Below are positions 23,301-47,500 of a DNA stretch of 64,000 nucleotides, one piece after another. Origin of the DNA: Oasisia sp. SBJ-2009 (Eukaryota > Annelida > Polychaeta > Sabellida > Siboglinidae); NCBI GenBank assembly GCA_964017155.1, contig OZ024856.1, positions 45,390,110 through 45,454,109 of the forward strand, given 5' to 3'. Position 1 is the stretch's first letter, and the number at the start of each line of letters is the position of its first letter. The notes under the pieces were generated by a model. It had not been told where the DNA came from. It ran no database searches and was given only the letters and a program-made list of their open reading frames with translations. A program made the translations under genes and the position numbers.

Positions 23301-24491
23301 TGATATCACACCGTCATGTTTCAAGCAGAGACAATGTTCTCCTTACTCAGGAAATCAAAGGATTGTTGATGCATTATCAACGCTCCATCTCGTGAACTGG
23401 CAGCACTTGTCAACTCAGACCGCATGAGTTGCTGTTGCTTTGCACGGTCGGTCAGCGGCTCGGCTATTTTAAATATGGATGAAGTCCTGCCAGTGATTCC
23501 ATCGTCTTCATCAGAAGAGCTCATTTCATAATCACGCGAGTCGTATTCCTCCAATGCAAGGTCAAACTGATCCTGCACACAGAGAACATGGTGTGTTAAT
23601 AATACACTTTACACTTTATTTATACACTAAAATCCAAAGTACAAGCTCTATTCAGTAGTGTTCACATTGTAAGAAGTAAATATAATATAATACAAGTAAA
23701 ACAAAATATATAAAATAAAAACCGCAAATATTAAATAAAATTATTAAAATAATATGTATGTCTAAATCTAAAACCAATTAATAAAAAATTTAAATTATAT
23801 GCTGGCTGAGCCACTTAAAACATTAATATCAATCTAAAAGGTATAGAGGAACCCTATATTAAAAGCAATTTTTAAATAGAATGTCTTAAGGTGCGCTTTA
23901 AATTTGTTCATGCACTCTGTGGAATGCAAGTCCTCAGTTAGTGCGTTCCACAGAGTTGGTCCTGCGCAGGAGAATGAGCGGCTTCCATAACGTTCAAGGT
24001 TGTGCCAAGGAAAGTGTTAAATCTATTATAAGATGTATGGCAATATAATAACTGATAAGCGTGGACTCTTAAAATAGTTAATATGGTACTCTAAAAAAAT
24101 TACAGCACTCATAGTAAAAATATTTCATGCAGAATACAAAATTGAATAAACTCCACTGGAGGCCAACAGTTGACGTGAAAAATCCCAATTTCACGAAATT
24201 CCTTGCAAACATTTCCTGCATATGTAGTACCATGTTTTAACAATTTAAAACTGGCCTGCACCATACTGAATCTGTCACATTTCTTACTTCGACCATGAGT
24301 TCGTCGGGCTGGAGCATTTCCAAAGACGCTGACTGGAGGGATCTACTCGCTGGGTTGTACATCCTACTGCCGCTGTTGGCAGATGGAGGTTTGGCTCCAG
24401 GTCGGCCTCTTCCATTGGTGTGTCTAGTGATGTCGTCCAGGCCTCCTCTCGACACCACGTGCAGTCTGTGTTCTGAGTGCTCACTGTCCAT
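7523..24491 (-). CDS. FSIP1: Fibrous sheath-interacting protein 1 (FSIP1) orthologue, 14 exons
   Basis: Exons, 5' to 3' on the minus strand: 24491-24288, 23572-23347, 22857-22566, 21907-21795, 20817-20752, 19363-19259, 18566-18494, 17792-17705, 17199-17080, 12269-12093, 11537-11379, 10887-10775, 9595-9438, 7914-7523. They total 2286 nt (761 codons plus stop) with every phase consistent. FSIP1-type signatures are KMRKLDKIL (residues 213-221), HQTQIP (316-321), NKDYIQRNIE ending near 389, DDEKKRLEDLLCDLD (402-416) and LPRSILDQLL (593-602). Human FSIP1 has 581 residues; the extra length here is mainly a Ser/Thr/Pro-rich tail (632-761). In mammals the protein is linked to the sperm-tail fibrous sheath; a flagellar or ciliary role here is inference. 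Charged helices at about 160-240 and 489-541 look like coiled coils. The exon 5 acceptor (GAAG) and exon 10 donor (GTTAGT) are weaker than average. Confidence 0.93.
9230..9330. repeat. AT-rich simple sequence in FSIP1 intron 13
   Basis: Imperfect (TA)n/ATATTAT repeats with short palindromes. No other content was recognised in the 7915-9437 intron. Confidence 0.8.
10857..11026 (-). repeat. Duplicated 3' splice region of FSIP1 exon 12 flanking a dispersed repeat
   Basis: About 44 bp at 10857-10900, containing the exon 12 start and its acceptor, recurs at 10983-11026 with few changes. On the minus strand both copies read TGTTTCAG followed by AT and an exon-like start. Between them (about 10905-10980) sits a copy of the dispersed repeat that ends in GCGCCTCCGAATGG. 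The extra copy would read only about a dozen codons before a stop, so 10887 remains the real exon start. Confidence 0.8.
11815..11868. repeat. (AT)n microsatellite
   Basis: Pure AT dinucleotide run of about 50 bp in FSIP1 intron 10. Confidence 0.95.
12311..12385 (-). mobile_element. Half copy of the inverted-repeat MITE seen at 32860-33031
   Basis: On the minus strand this segment contains TTAACTTACTTTGGAGC and then GAGTACGACATTTCG, both present in the same order in the 32.9-kb element. The right half is missing. It lies just upstream of FSIP1 exon 10 in transcript order. Confidence 0.6.
12790..13050 (+). mobile_element. Decayed LINE 3' fragment
   Basis: Plus-strand pieces such as KWVDHAERMGDE and KRRQGRLTV-stop-REDCVKR, in broken frames, resemble the C-terminal tail of non-LTR reverse transcriptases (the WxGHxxRM and GRPRxxWxDxxK region). 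Several stops and frameshifts make it a fossil. It lies downstream of the full-length minus-strand LINE in the same intron. Confidence 0.5.
13120..13172. repeat. (TA)n microsatellite beyond the LINE 3' tail
   Basis: TA-rich run next to the LINE's (ATG)n tail at 13171-13186. It may have grown from the insertion tail. Confidence 0.9.
13221..16352 (-). CDS. LINE polyprotein: APE-type endonuclease and reverse transcriptase, 1043 residues
   Basis: One uninterrupted ORF. The N-terminal half (about residues 45-290) is an exonuclease-endonuclease-phosphatase domain: IGQWNVRTLL, ALCETR, INVYAPT, LIGDFNARIG, and the WTDHQMLRSK end with the catalytic DH pair. The reverse transcriptase follows (about 510-800): GKAPGGDGIPAEVWK, IITIYKKGD, NYRGISLLS, VFVDFSKAFD, GVKQGCVLAP and the catalytic LLFADDSALV. 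The C-terminal part has AMMRH/FMMRHLR-type and RWTGHLMRM motifs, then GHRKRGRPRLRFKD. Its role is self-mobilisation by target-primed reverse transcription. It is not a host gene despite its length. The first in-frame Met was taken as the start; an internal start near IGQWNVRTLL is possible. Confidence 0.92.
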   Translation of the reverse strand: MYNCTKHDTGSAVARVTKDRAARPHLSSTVENQLGRRRQRRQLLTIGQWNVRTLLDREGANRPERRTALVAMELAKYNIDIAALCETRFSESGSLDDLEYSFFWSGKPEGERREAGVGFAIKKDIITKLTEMPRPVSDRIMTMRLPLSKDNFATIINVYAPTMTNPDENKEAFYNQLTSVLRGIPHTDKLLLIGDFNARIGRDNDKWPLVMGKHGIGKCNSNGELLLALCSEFELIVTNTMFKQKDERKTTWMHPRSKHWHMVDFIITRCRDKMDIHSTRAMRGANCWTDHQMLRSKVAFRIRQKHNRQGTNKPTKLNTAKLSTISHRESFEQEMDSALAHWEEKENSTPDEEWAALQQVVYNTAKTHLGKPDRKHQDSFDPNDQELQTLMSRRDQAHQRVLQTRSTRSTTAAYKDACRLLQKHTRALKSDWWERKAVELQRAADSNNMKGFYNGLKEVWGPKKKGPVQLKSTDGMETFSDSKRVVARWSEHFQKLLNVPGDIDHEALDNIPQRITKTSLDEIPTMDEMARAIASLKDGKAPGGDGIPAEVWKHGGDNLFSRLHQLITNAYEMGSVPQAWKDASIITIYKKGDRTDCGNYRGISLLSIAGKIFARILLNRLSTHLTPEVVPETQCGFRGNRSTVDMIFCLRQLQEKCIEQDRPLYMVFVDFSKAFDTVGRTGLWQLLKKYGCPEKFTTMIEALHTGMMATVNVGGEVSESFRVTNGVKQGCVLAPTLFSIFLSAMLDNAFRDMGDGIYIQSRQSADLFNVAHFRAKTKTTRILMRELLFADDSALVAHSAEEMQKIVDAFSNASKKFGLKINIKKTEVLYQPNSTRTREEDIMVDGNKLNSVMEFTYLGSTISSDGCIDDEIQRRMAKASASFGRLRQRLWNNHHVSMRVKGKIYRAIVLSTLLYGAEAWTVYRRQVKKLHAFMMRHLRSIMRITWMDKVTNKEILERTGLPSMEDLLIRKNLRWTGHLMRMSSDRLPKQVLYSQLSSGHRKRGRPRLRFKDTIKRNLKLRDIKIDSWTSLSQQRDKWRARVK
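16640..16690. repeat. Tandem perfect palindrome at the LINE 5' edge
   Basis: AGGTATTGCAATACCT is a perfect 16-bp palindrome, followed 17 bp on by a one-base variant (AGGTACTGCAATACCT) and a shorter third piece. The set lies where the LINE 5' UTR should begin, next to a (TA)n tract. Confidence 0.7.
16706..16762. repeat. (AT)n microsatellite
   Basis: AT dinucleotide run between the full-length minus-strand LINE and the truncated plus-strand LINE. Confidence 0.95.
16790..17064 (+). mobile_element. 5'-truncated LINE 3' end, plus strand, with (TAAG)n tail
   Basis: Open plus-strand reading: GRWIGHTLRKPPETITRQAI, then KGQRGRPRNTWQRDTNRET, then MAMDRKRWRSLVDGLSSQ and RANRHK-stop. It is followed directly by TAAGTAAGTAAG at about 17051-17062, a typical LINE microsatellite tail. 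It ends only 15 bp before the FSIP1 exon 9 donor. A diverged member of the same family is at 58740-59160. Confidence 0.75.
17555..17620 (-). repeat. Dispersed short repeat (GCGCC type), copy 2
   Basis: Contains AAGCGCCATAAATCT and CCATTCGGAGGCGC. Near copies: about 10905-10980 in opposite orientation and about 31068-31137 in the same orientation. Probably the 3' end of a SINE or LINE family. Confidence 0.6.
20329..20406. repeat. (TG)n microsatellite
   Basis: TG dinucleotide run, broken by a CGCGTACG block, in FSIP1 intron 5. Confidence 0.95.
20829..21040 (-). repeat. Three-copy tandem repeat next to the FSIP1 exon 5 acceptor
   Basis: Copies begin at 20829, 20904 and 20970 (periods 75 and 66 bp), each with GCAGTG(G/A)TTAGTCAA and ACTAGTAT/CTAGTAT blocks. 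On the minus strand each unit carries TTGACTAACCACTGC, a good branch-point and acceptor-proximal sequence. The copy nearest the exon runs into the splice site at 20818. Confidence 0.8.
22126..22441 (-). mobile_element. tRNA-headed SINE, family A
   Basis: On the minus strand it begins AGCGCAGTGGCTCAGGGG and has a B-box-like GGTTCGAATCC, then a tRNA-unrelated body. It ends near a GCGCTATATAAGAACTTGCC tail. A full copy is at 38201-38527 (+) and a fragment at about 51295-51370. It lies in FSIP1 intron 3. Confidence 0.85.
23755..24015 (-). mobile_element. CR1/L2-like LINE 3' fragment in FSIP1 intron 1
   Basis: The minus strand reads YGSRSFSCAGPTLWNALTED, then CMNKFKAHLKTFYLKIAF and later a stop. 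This is the same tail motif (SFxxAGPTLWNxL ... FKxxLKTxL) as in CR1/L2 reverse transcriptases. It is truncated at its 5' end. Confidence 0.65.
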
Positions 24492-24941
24492 TCTGGTGGC
24501 TCCAGTTTAATGATTCTGAAAACGAAAATTCAAAAGTATTCATTGAGATTCTGAAAAAAATACAACTATGCATTATTATTAATAATGTAACATTTTACAA
24601 AACCATATATTAATATAAATCAACACCTGAAAGTCAAAACATTTACCATTGAATTTAACCATTTCAGTGCAATAATCCAATTCAGTGGCAGCCTGGTGTG
24701 TGACACTTGAATACGATAAGCCCCTTTGCTGGCACTGACAATGTCTGAGCACTATTAAGTTTTTTACACACATTTATGCACTATGTGGAGACACATGTTC
24801 TACATAGCTGATTAGGTTGATACCTCAGCATTGCAATAACACTAATCATGGTGTATCATCCTGTTGGTTTTCTTTACATTTATTAATTTATTTATGTATA
24901 TGATTGCAAAAATCTTTGACTGCAATATACTCAGATACCAG

Positions 24942-25203
<262 letters not shown>

Positions 25204-26548
25204 CATTGCCGCTGGAAATGAGTACAACTGGAATGCATGGCGATAATGAAAACAGTTGTTATCCTAAGATGATAATAGATAAACAATAATTTTTTTCCAT
25301 AAACTGCATGTCTATCACCAAAGCAAAGTGGGGCATTCTGTCCAAAAGTGCAGCATAAAATTGGAACCACGCTGTTGGTGCATTGTGACTAAATGGTTGG
25401 GGCATTGCGACTAGGCAGCAGGTGCATTGCGACTGGGGTATTCAAGCAGAGCCAGGCAGAGGGGCATTCTGACCATTATAATTTATATCTCTCTATAGTC
25501 AGTAAGTCTAATTATAATAGAAATAGTTGAAGTAGAATTTACAGATTCTCACAAAATGTGTTGACCTAGTAACGACGTAAGTGAGGAGTATGGTTATCAC
25601 GGGAGCTACAAAAATGGGATACCGAGTCCGAGAGAAGTATCACAGTTAAAACATTAGGCAGGGTATGACATTATTGTGTGTCACTAACCATCTATTAATG
25701 CACGCGCCGGGTATGCGCGTGTATACAATCGCCAAGGAAACGGCATTGATTTGAAAACAAATCAGATTCCGATGGAAATGTGTTGCTGCCGAAATATCAA
25801 CAGAAACGTATATTGTTCGGTAATTATAGTTAAATACCTACTGTATATGCCATCTAAGATGCCATGTTCTGAAACGACACAGATTATCTTAAAATGCTAA
25901 ATTTAGCTCTTTATCGGTTTCGGCGTTGGATACACTAATTGAATTGAATGCAATAGTGCCGGCCAAAACTGGTTGCTTCGTTCTATTTTAATTAGTAAAC
26001 ATGTCCATGGAATGTTTTTAGCTAAAATACCCAAATTAGGATATTTCATTTACATACGTTACTTAGCCGTTTCTGTTCAGTTTTTGTGACAATGACTCAT
26101 GTATAAACCTTTCCCACTCAGAAAGTTTGTAGAACTGAGGTGAGTAGGGTTTGAAGTGGAATGAACGTGGTCACTGTCGTATTATGACGTTTATAAACAT
26201 TACTGATTTTAACAAATAATACATAGTTTGTAGTTTTTATATTATTCATACATTGCGTGATGTTGTAGGCCAACCAGCTGAGATATAAAAACAGAGCACA
26301 GCTTCTGATTATTGAAGGCTAGAAGTAAATAGACAGTATTATAGAGTGTATGTAATAACAATACTTCCGTTTGAGCCACGCGGTTTGGATTTTTCAAAAT
26401 ATACAATGATTTTTTCACAATATTGATAGTATACGACACTGTCTGGTTGTTGAAAATATTGACGTTGTTGTGTAATACGGATCGTCCTATAATACTGTGT
26501 TAAACAGAGTTGCTGTCATTTAGAGGAGTACAAAACATTAATCTAAAA

Positions 26549-42151
<15,603 letters not shown>

Positions 42152-44530
42152 ATGGCAGCACTGAGTGTTCACTACACGACTGAAACTGTCAAGTCATAGA
42201 GTAAAGACTACTATTTCGCTCTTTGTTATAGTTTAAATGAGTTGTTTGGGATGTTGTTGTATGTTTTTTTGCCATATTTTTATCTACTATTAGCGTGATG
42301 TTTTTATAATGTTGTTTGCGCTATTACAAAGGCATAATTTCAGTAAATCTGAGCTTAGTTGCATTGCTGGACTTGTTTTGCTCATTGTAACATATCATGT
42401 AATATTCTTGTTAGTTTTCGTCCAGCGTAGAATAAAAACTACACATCAGTTATCAAAACACAATCTTCACAGCTAACTGGATGATTAGGAGAACATTGTC
42501 TGCCGTTGTACTGCAGAAGTAGTTGTTACTTGATAAGTTTGTAAGGATGGACACAAGTGCATTGGTGTGGACAAGGAAGTCGGCTGTTTCTTGAAAATCC
42601 ACAATTAATGTGGTGTCTCAGATGGTAACTTACTAGTTACATACTGTAGTCACGTAATGTGCCGAATTAATGCTAATTAAGTTTCAGTTGATCTAGAGAA
42701 TGCAGTGTTTATTTTATTTTAATGTCTTGGTTGTGGTTAATTTATACATTTCTATGCTAACTTCTGGCACATATGTTACTGCGTTCAGTGCCTTGCTGCT
42801 ATAAAAGTAAGCATAAACAAAGATGTAATTAATGTGGAGCACTTATGTAATATATTTCTTTCTTTCAGTAGTTTATACAGAATTTTCTTATTTCATTTAG
42901 AGGATCTAATAAATGAAATATTGCAATTTTGTCATTGTATATACAGTGTAGGTTGAATGGGCACACGTCAGTGGTGAACCAGGTGTGAAGTGTGTTAACA
43001 CGTTACACATCTAAACGTGGAGTGATTTCCTGTGTGTGATATCTTCAAATTACACTGCTTGTGTCTAATGGATTTTAGGCACATTGTCAGAGTAGGAAGG
43101 TGTGTGTTATGGTCTACGCTACATGCTGTATTTAGTACATGTAATATGTACATTAAAACTACTGTTGTTTTGTTTGAAGCCACGTGCAGTTAATTTATGG
43201 TTGATGGGTGTGTGATATGCGTAGATAGTGACGGCCTCAGTAGAGTTGTGCAATAATTTTGCAAGGAAATATCACAGATAAGACGCGCGTTCTGCAGCTT
43301 ACTAGTCATTAAAATGTCTCTCGTTAAAGTGATTCTTTCAAAATGTTAATGTTAAATTCTTTGTAATGTACACAGTTTTTAATTAATCCTGTTAACATAA
43401 TTATTTAATATAGTTATAAGCCTACATTTTATTACAAAATGTGTTTATTAATAATTTGTAACCCTGATAACATTTAGAAAAAAAATTCTCCGTATACACG
43501 AAGTTTCAAGCCGGGAAGTAAGCTCAGTGATTCACATGTGTCAGCTCATTGCACAGATGACAACCAACTCATGCATTGATTTGTAAGGCAAAAGTAGCAG
43601 ATAAAGTCCTTAACACAATGTTTTGATGTAATACACCTCGAATGCATATAGGTTTAAAAGAATCTCTTTAATAGTGCATTGTGTTTCTAGCTTGCTCATC
43701 AATAGGCACTTTTTTTGTCGGTTATGTATTCAGTGATGCTATAATTATATTGGTGAGGTCATAATGATGACCATTAATGGTGGTCAAGACAGTTTCATCA
43801 TTGGTTGGTGGACTGATATTACTGGCAATAGCTAGGTTGGTTTGACACTAAAATGTTTATGCTAACAATTAATGCCAGTGTTGCCATGGTCACACATTAC
43901 GAGTTTGTTACATATGTGCCATTAAAAATAGTTCAAAGAGTGTTGGTTTTGAGTGCATGTTATTATCACATACATAATATTAATCTATCTTTTTGGGGCA
44001 CATATTTTATGTGTTTATCATAGTTTATTCATAAAGAAAAATATTTGCATTTTATATCGTTCTAAATGCCATCTTCACACGTACTGTCACTGCAACAATC
44101 TTGTAACTTACAAGATCATAATATTCAAAATTAGTATTGTTGCCTAATCAAAACTGTGCCTAATCAATTTGAAGACAGCAAAATACCCTGACAGCGATCA
44201 GTGCCAGCAAATATACAATGAATGACATTCAAAAAAATACCTGGTGAATGTATAAATACATACTGGTGTACAATATGCTATTAATTGAATGTTTCCAATT
44301 TCTAGAAACACCTTTAGCAAATTGACATATAAATTATGTAAGAAACACTTCAATAATTAATATTTTATTTAAAAAAGGGTAATAACTAAAAGACAACGGA
44401 TGTGTTTATAACAACAAAAGTGATTGTACTGCCCAATACACGCACTTAGTCATGGTTCATTGCTTTTCTCATGACGTCTGTTGCTTTACAATCGCGCGTC
44501 GTCCGTTAGGCGCCATTAAGTGGAATCAAC
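42152..44530. other. RIOX1 3' UTR and RIOX1-C19orf47 intergenic region
   Basis: No exon-like sequence was found. AATAAA at 42431-42436 is a candidate RIOX1 poly(A) signal and another lies near 42909. The last ~80 bp before 44531 are CpG-richer (GCGCGTCGTCCG, GGCGCCATTAAG) and probably form the C19orf47 promoter and 5' UTR. Confidence 0.45.
42431..42436 (+). promoter_or_regulatory. Candidate RIOX1 poly(A) signal
   Basis: AATAAA 280 bp after the RIOX1 stop codon; the first canonical hexamer downstream of it that I noted. Confidence 0.4.
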
Positions 44531-47500
44531 ATGGCTTCCGTCGAGAGTGGTGAGTATTCGGAAACGTTTCTAGCGTTTCGTAGTTATTCTGTTATAGCGA
44601 ATTCTTTTCACTACATGTGTGTCTATCAGATCCAAACATTGCCTTGTCCCAGATATGTATGGTATAAAACTTGCTTTGTGAGGTCTGATGAATACAGACA
44701 CGGTGCCAACCCCCCGGACCCGCTTCAGTCACTTTTTGGTTCGTTTAGTTTTATAGGTTTGTCATTCATTCATGCCTCAGTCGACGACTTTGAAATGTCG
44801 AATACTTGTTTTATATTTAGAATTTACGTGATTATATCATCTCATGAAGACAACCTATATTGATTAAAACCATTTCTAAAAATACTGATTTTATTTAACG
44901 TATTTCCGTTGGCATTGCTACTGCTAGCACTCGCACAATCAGCAGGTAATACACAGGTAATCTTCCAGTTAGTGTTAACTGGCCTAAATTATTAGAATTA
45001 AGTACTCGTCCAAGAACTATGCCTAGTCTATCCTTAGCAAACTCGGACAACTGGATGTAACTGATTTTAGGACACCAAGCTGTGCTTCTAGCTAGAATAC
45101 TGTATGTTCCGTGGTATACTTGCTAATTATGAATTATATTATAATAATTATAATATTTCATGAAAAATAATAACAGTGAATTTATGCAGCCACAATACCT
45201 TACACTTACAAGTGTTTGCCATTGTGAATAAAAAAACAGTTTGAATGGTAATGTCATATATCTTTAAAAAATATCTGACCTCTTAGTTTCCTTGTATCTA
45301 GTATTAAATCACAATTATTAGGCATGCCTTCTAGTTCTGTCTAAGGTGTATAAGTTCTTGAAAGTTGAGTCGTTTTAGTTGCTCTCCTCTCTCTGTCCAG
45401 TGTTCTTGTTGGTAATTGCATGCCATTTGCTCAGGAGTGTCGGATGCAGGAAGCGGTACAATGACATCATTGACATCCTTCTGGATCAAGTTTTTCAAGG
45501 ATGCGGGGATCCCTGTTGGCCTGGCAGCCACGTATGCCGTCACATTCACAGACAACCGCATCAAGCCAGACATGCTGCTAGACCTCACCACCGAGCTCCT
45601 CAGTTACATGCACATTGATGTGATGGGAGACGTCATTGCCATCCTCAAGCATGCCAAGAAGGTTCACACTGAGGTGCGCACCAGTTACGTTACAAATATC
45701 CCACAGGCACTACATAGCTTAGGTGTGTAGTGTTTTATGAGAAATCTTAAGAAAGAACATTTAATAAAGTATAAAATGAGTTGTGTACACTGGAATGCAC
45801 ATGGTCTCTAGATAACGTTATGACTGTTGGAAATACCCAAGGTTGCTAATATACTAATAACTTATCCCACGTAACAGGACTATTCAGATGTAGCAGTAGC
45901 AATGACAATGATCACATATTCGAGTAAGGTGCACACATGTATTCCTCGTTCCATCAATCAGCCTCAGTGTTACTGGTAGTGATAAGATGTGGACTGTTGC
46001 TATGGATTAATGAAAGACCTACTCCTCTGTAATGTTGGGGCATTATCTGTGGAATTTTAATATTGAAGGTTGTTTATAATTCTAGAAAGCCAGAGAGAAT
46101 GTGCTGAAAACTGCAGAAAATTCACCCAAGCCCACAAGAAGAAATATCGCGGCCACAGCCAGCAGTAGTGCATCTACCAACAAAACAGGTACATGCAATG
46201 TCTAGTTGGAGAAAAACTCAGATTCAGTATTTCTAGAATTTAGATTCTTCAGCCGACTCCCTCAACTCTATCTGCCAAATAATTGATTACACTTATTGTT
46301 CGCAATATATAATTAATATTTATCTGCCGTATCATTAACTAAACTTATTATTTGCAACATATAATTCATATTTGTTATGATCTAAATGTGGTAATTAAAA
46401 ATCACCTGTACTTAATAAAACATTAATTTAAAATCACCTAATCTGCACTCAATACATTTATGTAGCACTTGGCATGAGTTACTGGGTCAGTGGGTGTTGT
46501 ATGAAAATAAGGGTGGATATGCATGACTGAACACATGCTGTAGTTCCTCAGGGGTATATACTTTTGTTGTCGTATATGTATGTAACAATAGCAACTGGCA
46601 GTTCATTCAAGTACAAGTATTCAATTCTCGTGCAGTGAGTCGTGGTAAGATAATCATCTGTAAGTGGTCCTAAGCCAAGCCCATTATATTATATAAATTA
46701 CTGAATCACCTTTGTATGGTTGAAAAAACGTCTGAACATTTTAGGTACTGCTTTAGCCATCTGGTGAACTGGTAACCTAGGTACCGTTAAAAAGCAGTGG
46801 TTTCTCCCAACATCACCTCTTATCTACTTAATATGTATGAAAAGCACATAAATATAGAGTTTTGTTTGCTGAAGGCAATGTGTGCAATCACCTAGCAGAA
46901 ACGTGTAAGAGTAATAATTTAAATGTTAAACGTTGCTAACACTTGTTCTCCTTCACCCTTACTGTCAAATGTGTTGCCTCTATTGTAACTTATGATTTCT
47001 TTCCATGCTCCCTTCTAAACTTTGCTAACACAACTGCAAAAAATTGCAGTTTGCTCAGTTAAATATTTGTAATAATAACACCCCGCTAGGTATGGCAATT
47101 ATTATCCCCTCATAAACCCAGGAGAGTGTGATGAATAAACAAACCTAGTAGACTATGATATTTACTGTTGATTTCATAGCCGCACGTCGTATAGTGGAGC
47201 GGATCATTGGTAATGACACATGTACAAAATCTCCCTCTGAAGCATCAGTGCATGTGTCTAAAGAAATGGCTGCAAGGCTGGGACCAACCCAAACACAAGG
47301 TGAGATCTAATCTTACCTTCTAGGATGCTTTAGTAAAATAATTTTGGTGCCTATAAATCTGTTATAGGAGTCAATTGTACCCTTTGTTCACGAGTGTCTG
47401 GTATAAGTTCTGTTGTTGATTTTCCTAATAAGGTTGCCGTAGCATCATTGATTCTAGTTCTTCGTTAACCATTAAATAAGTTAATAGTTTATCTGGTGAT

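Noticed and set aside
45379..45618. Alternative-frame ORF over C19orf47 exon 2
   Set aside because: The other frame encodes the conserved SAM-like domain and splices in phase on both sides.
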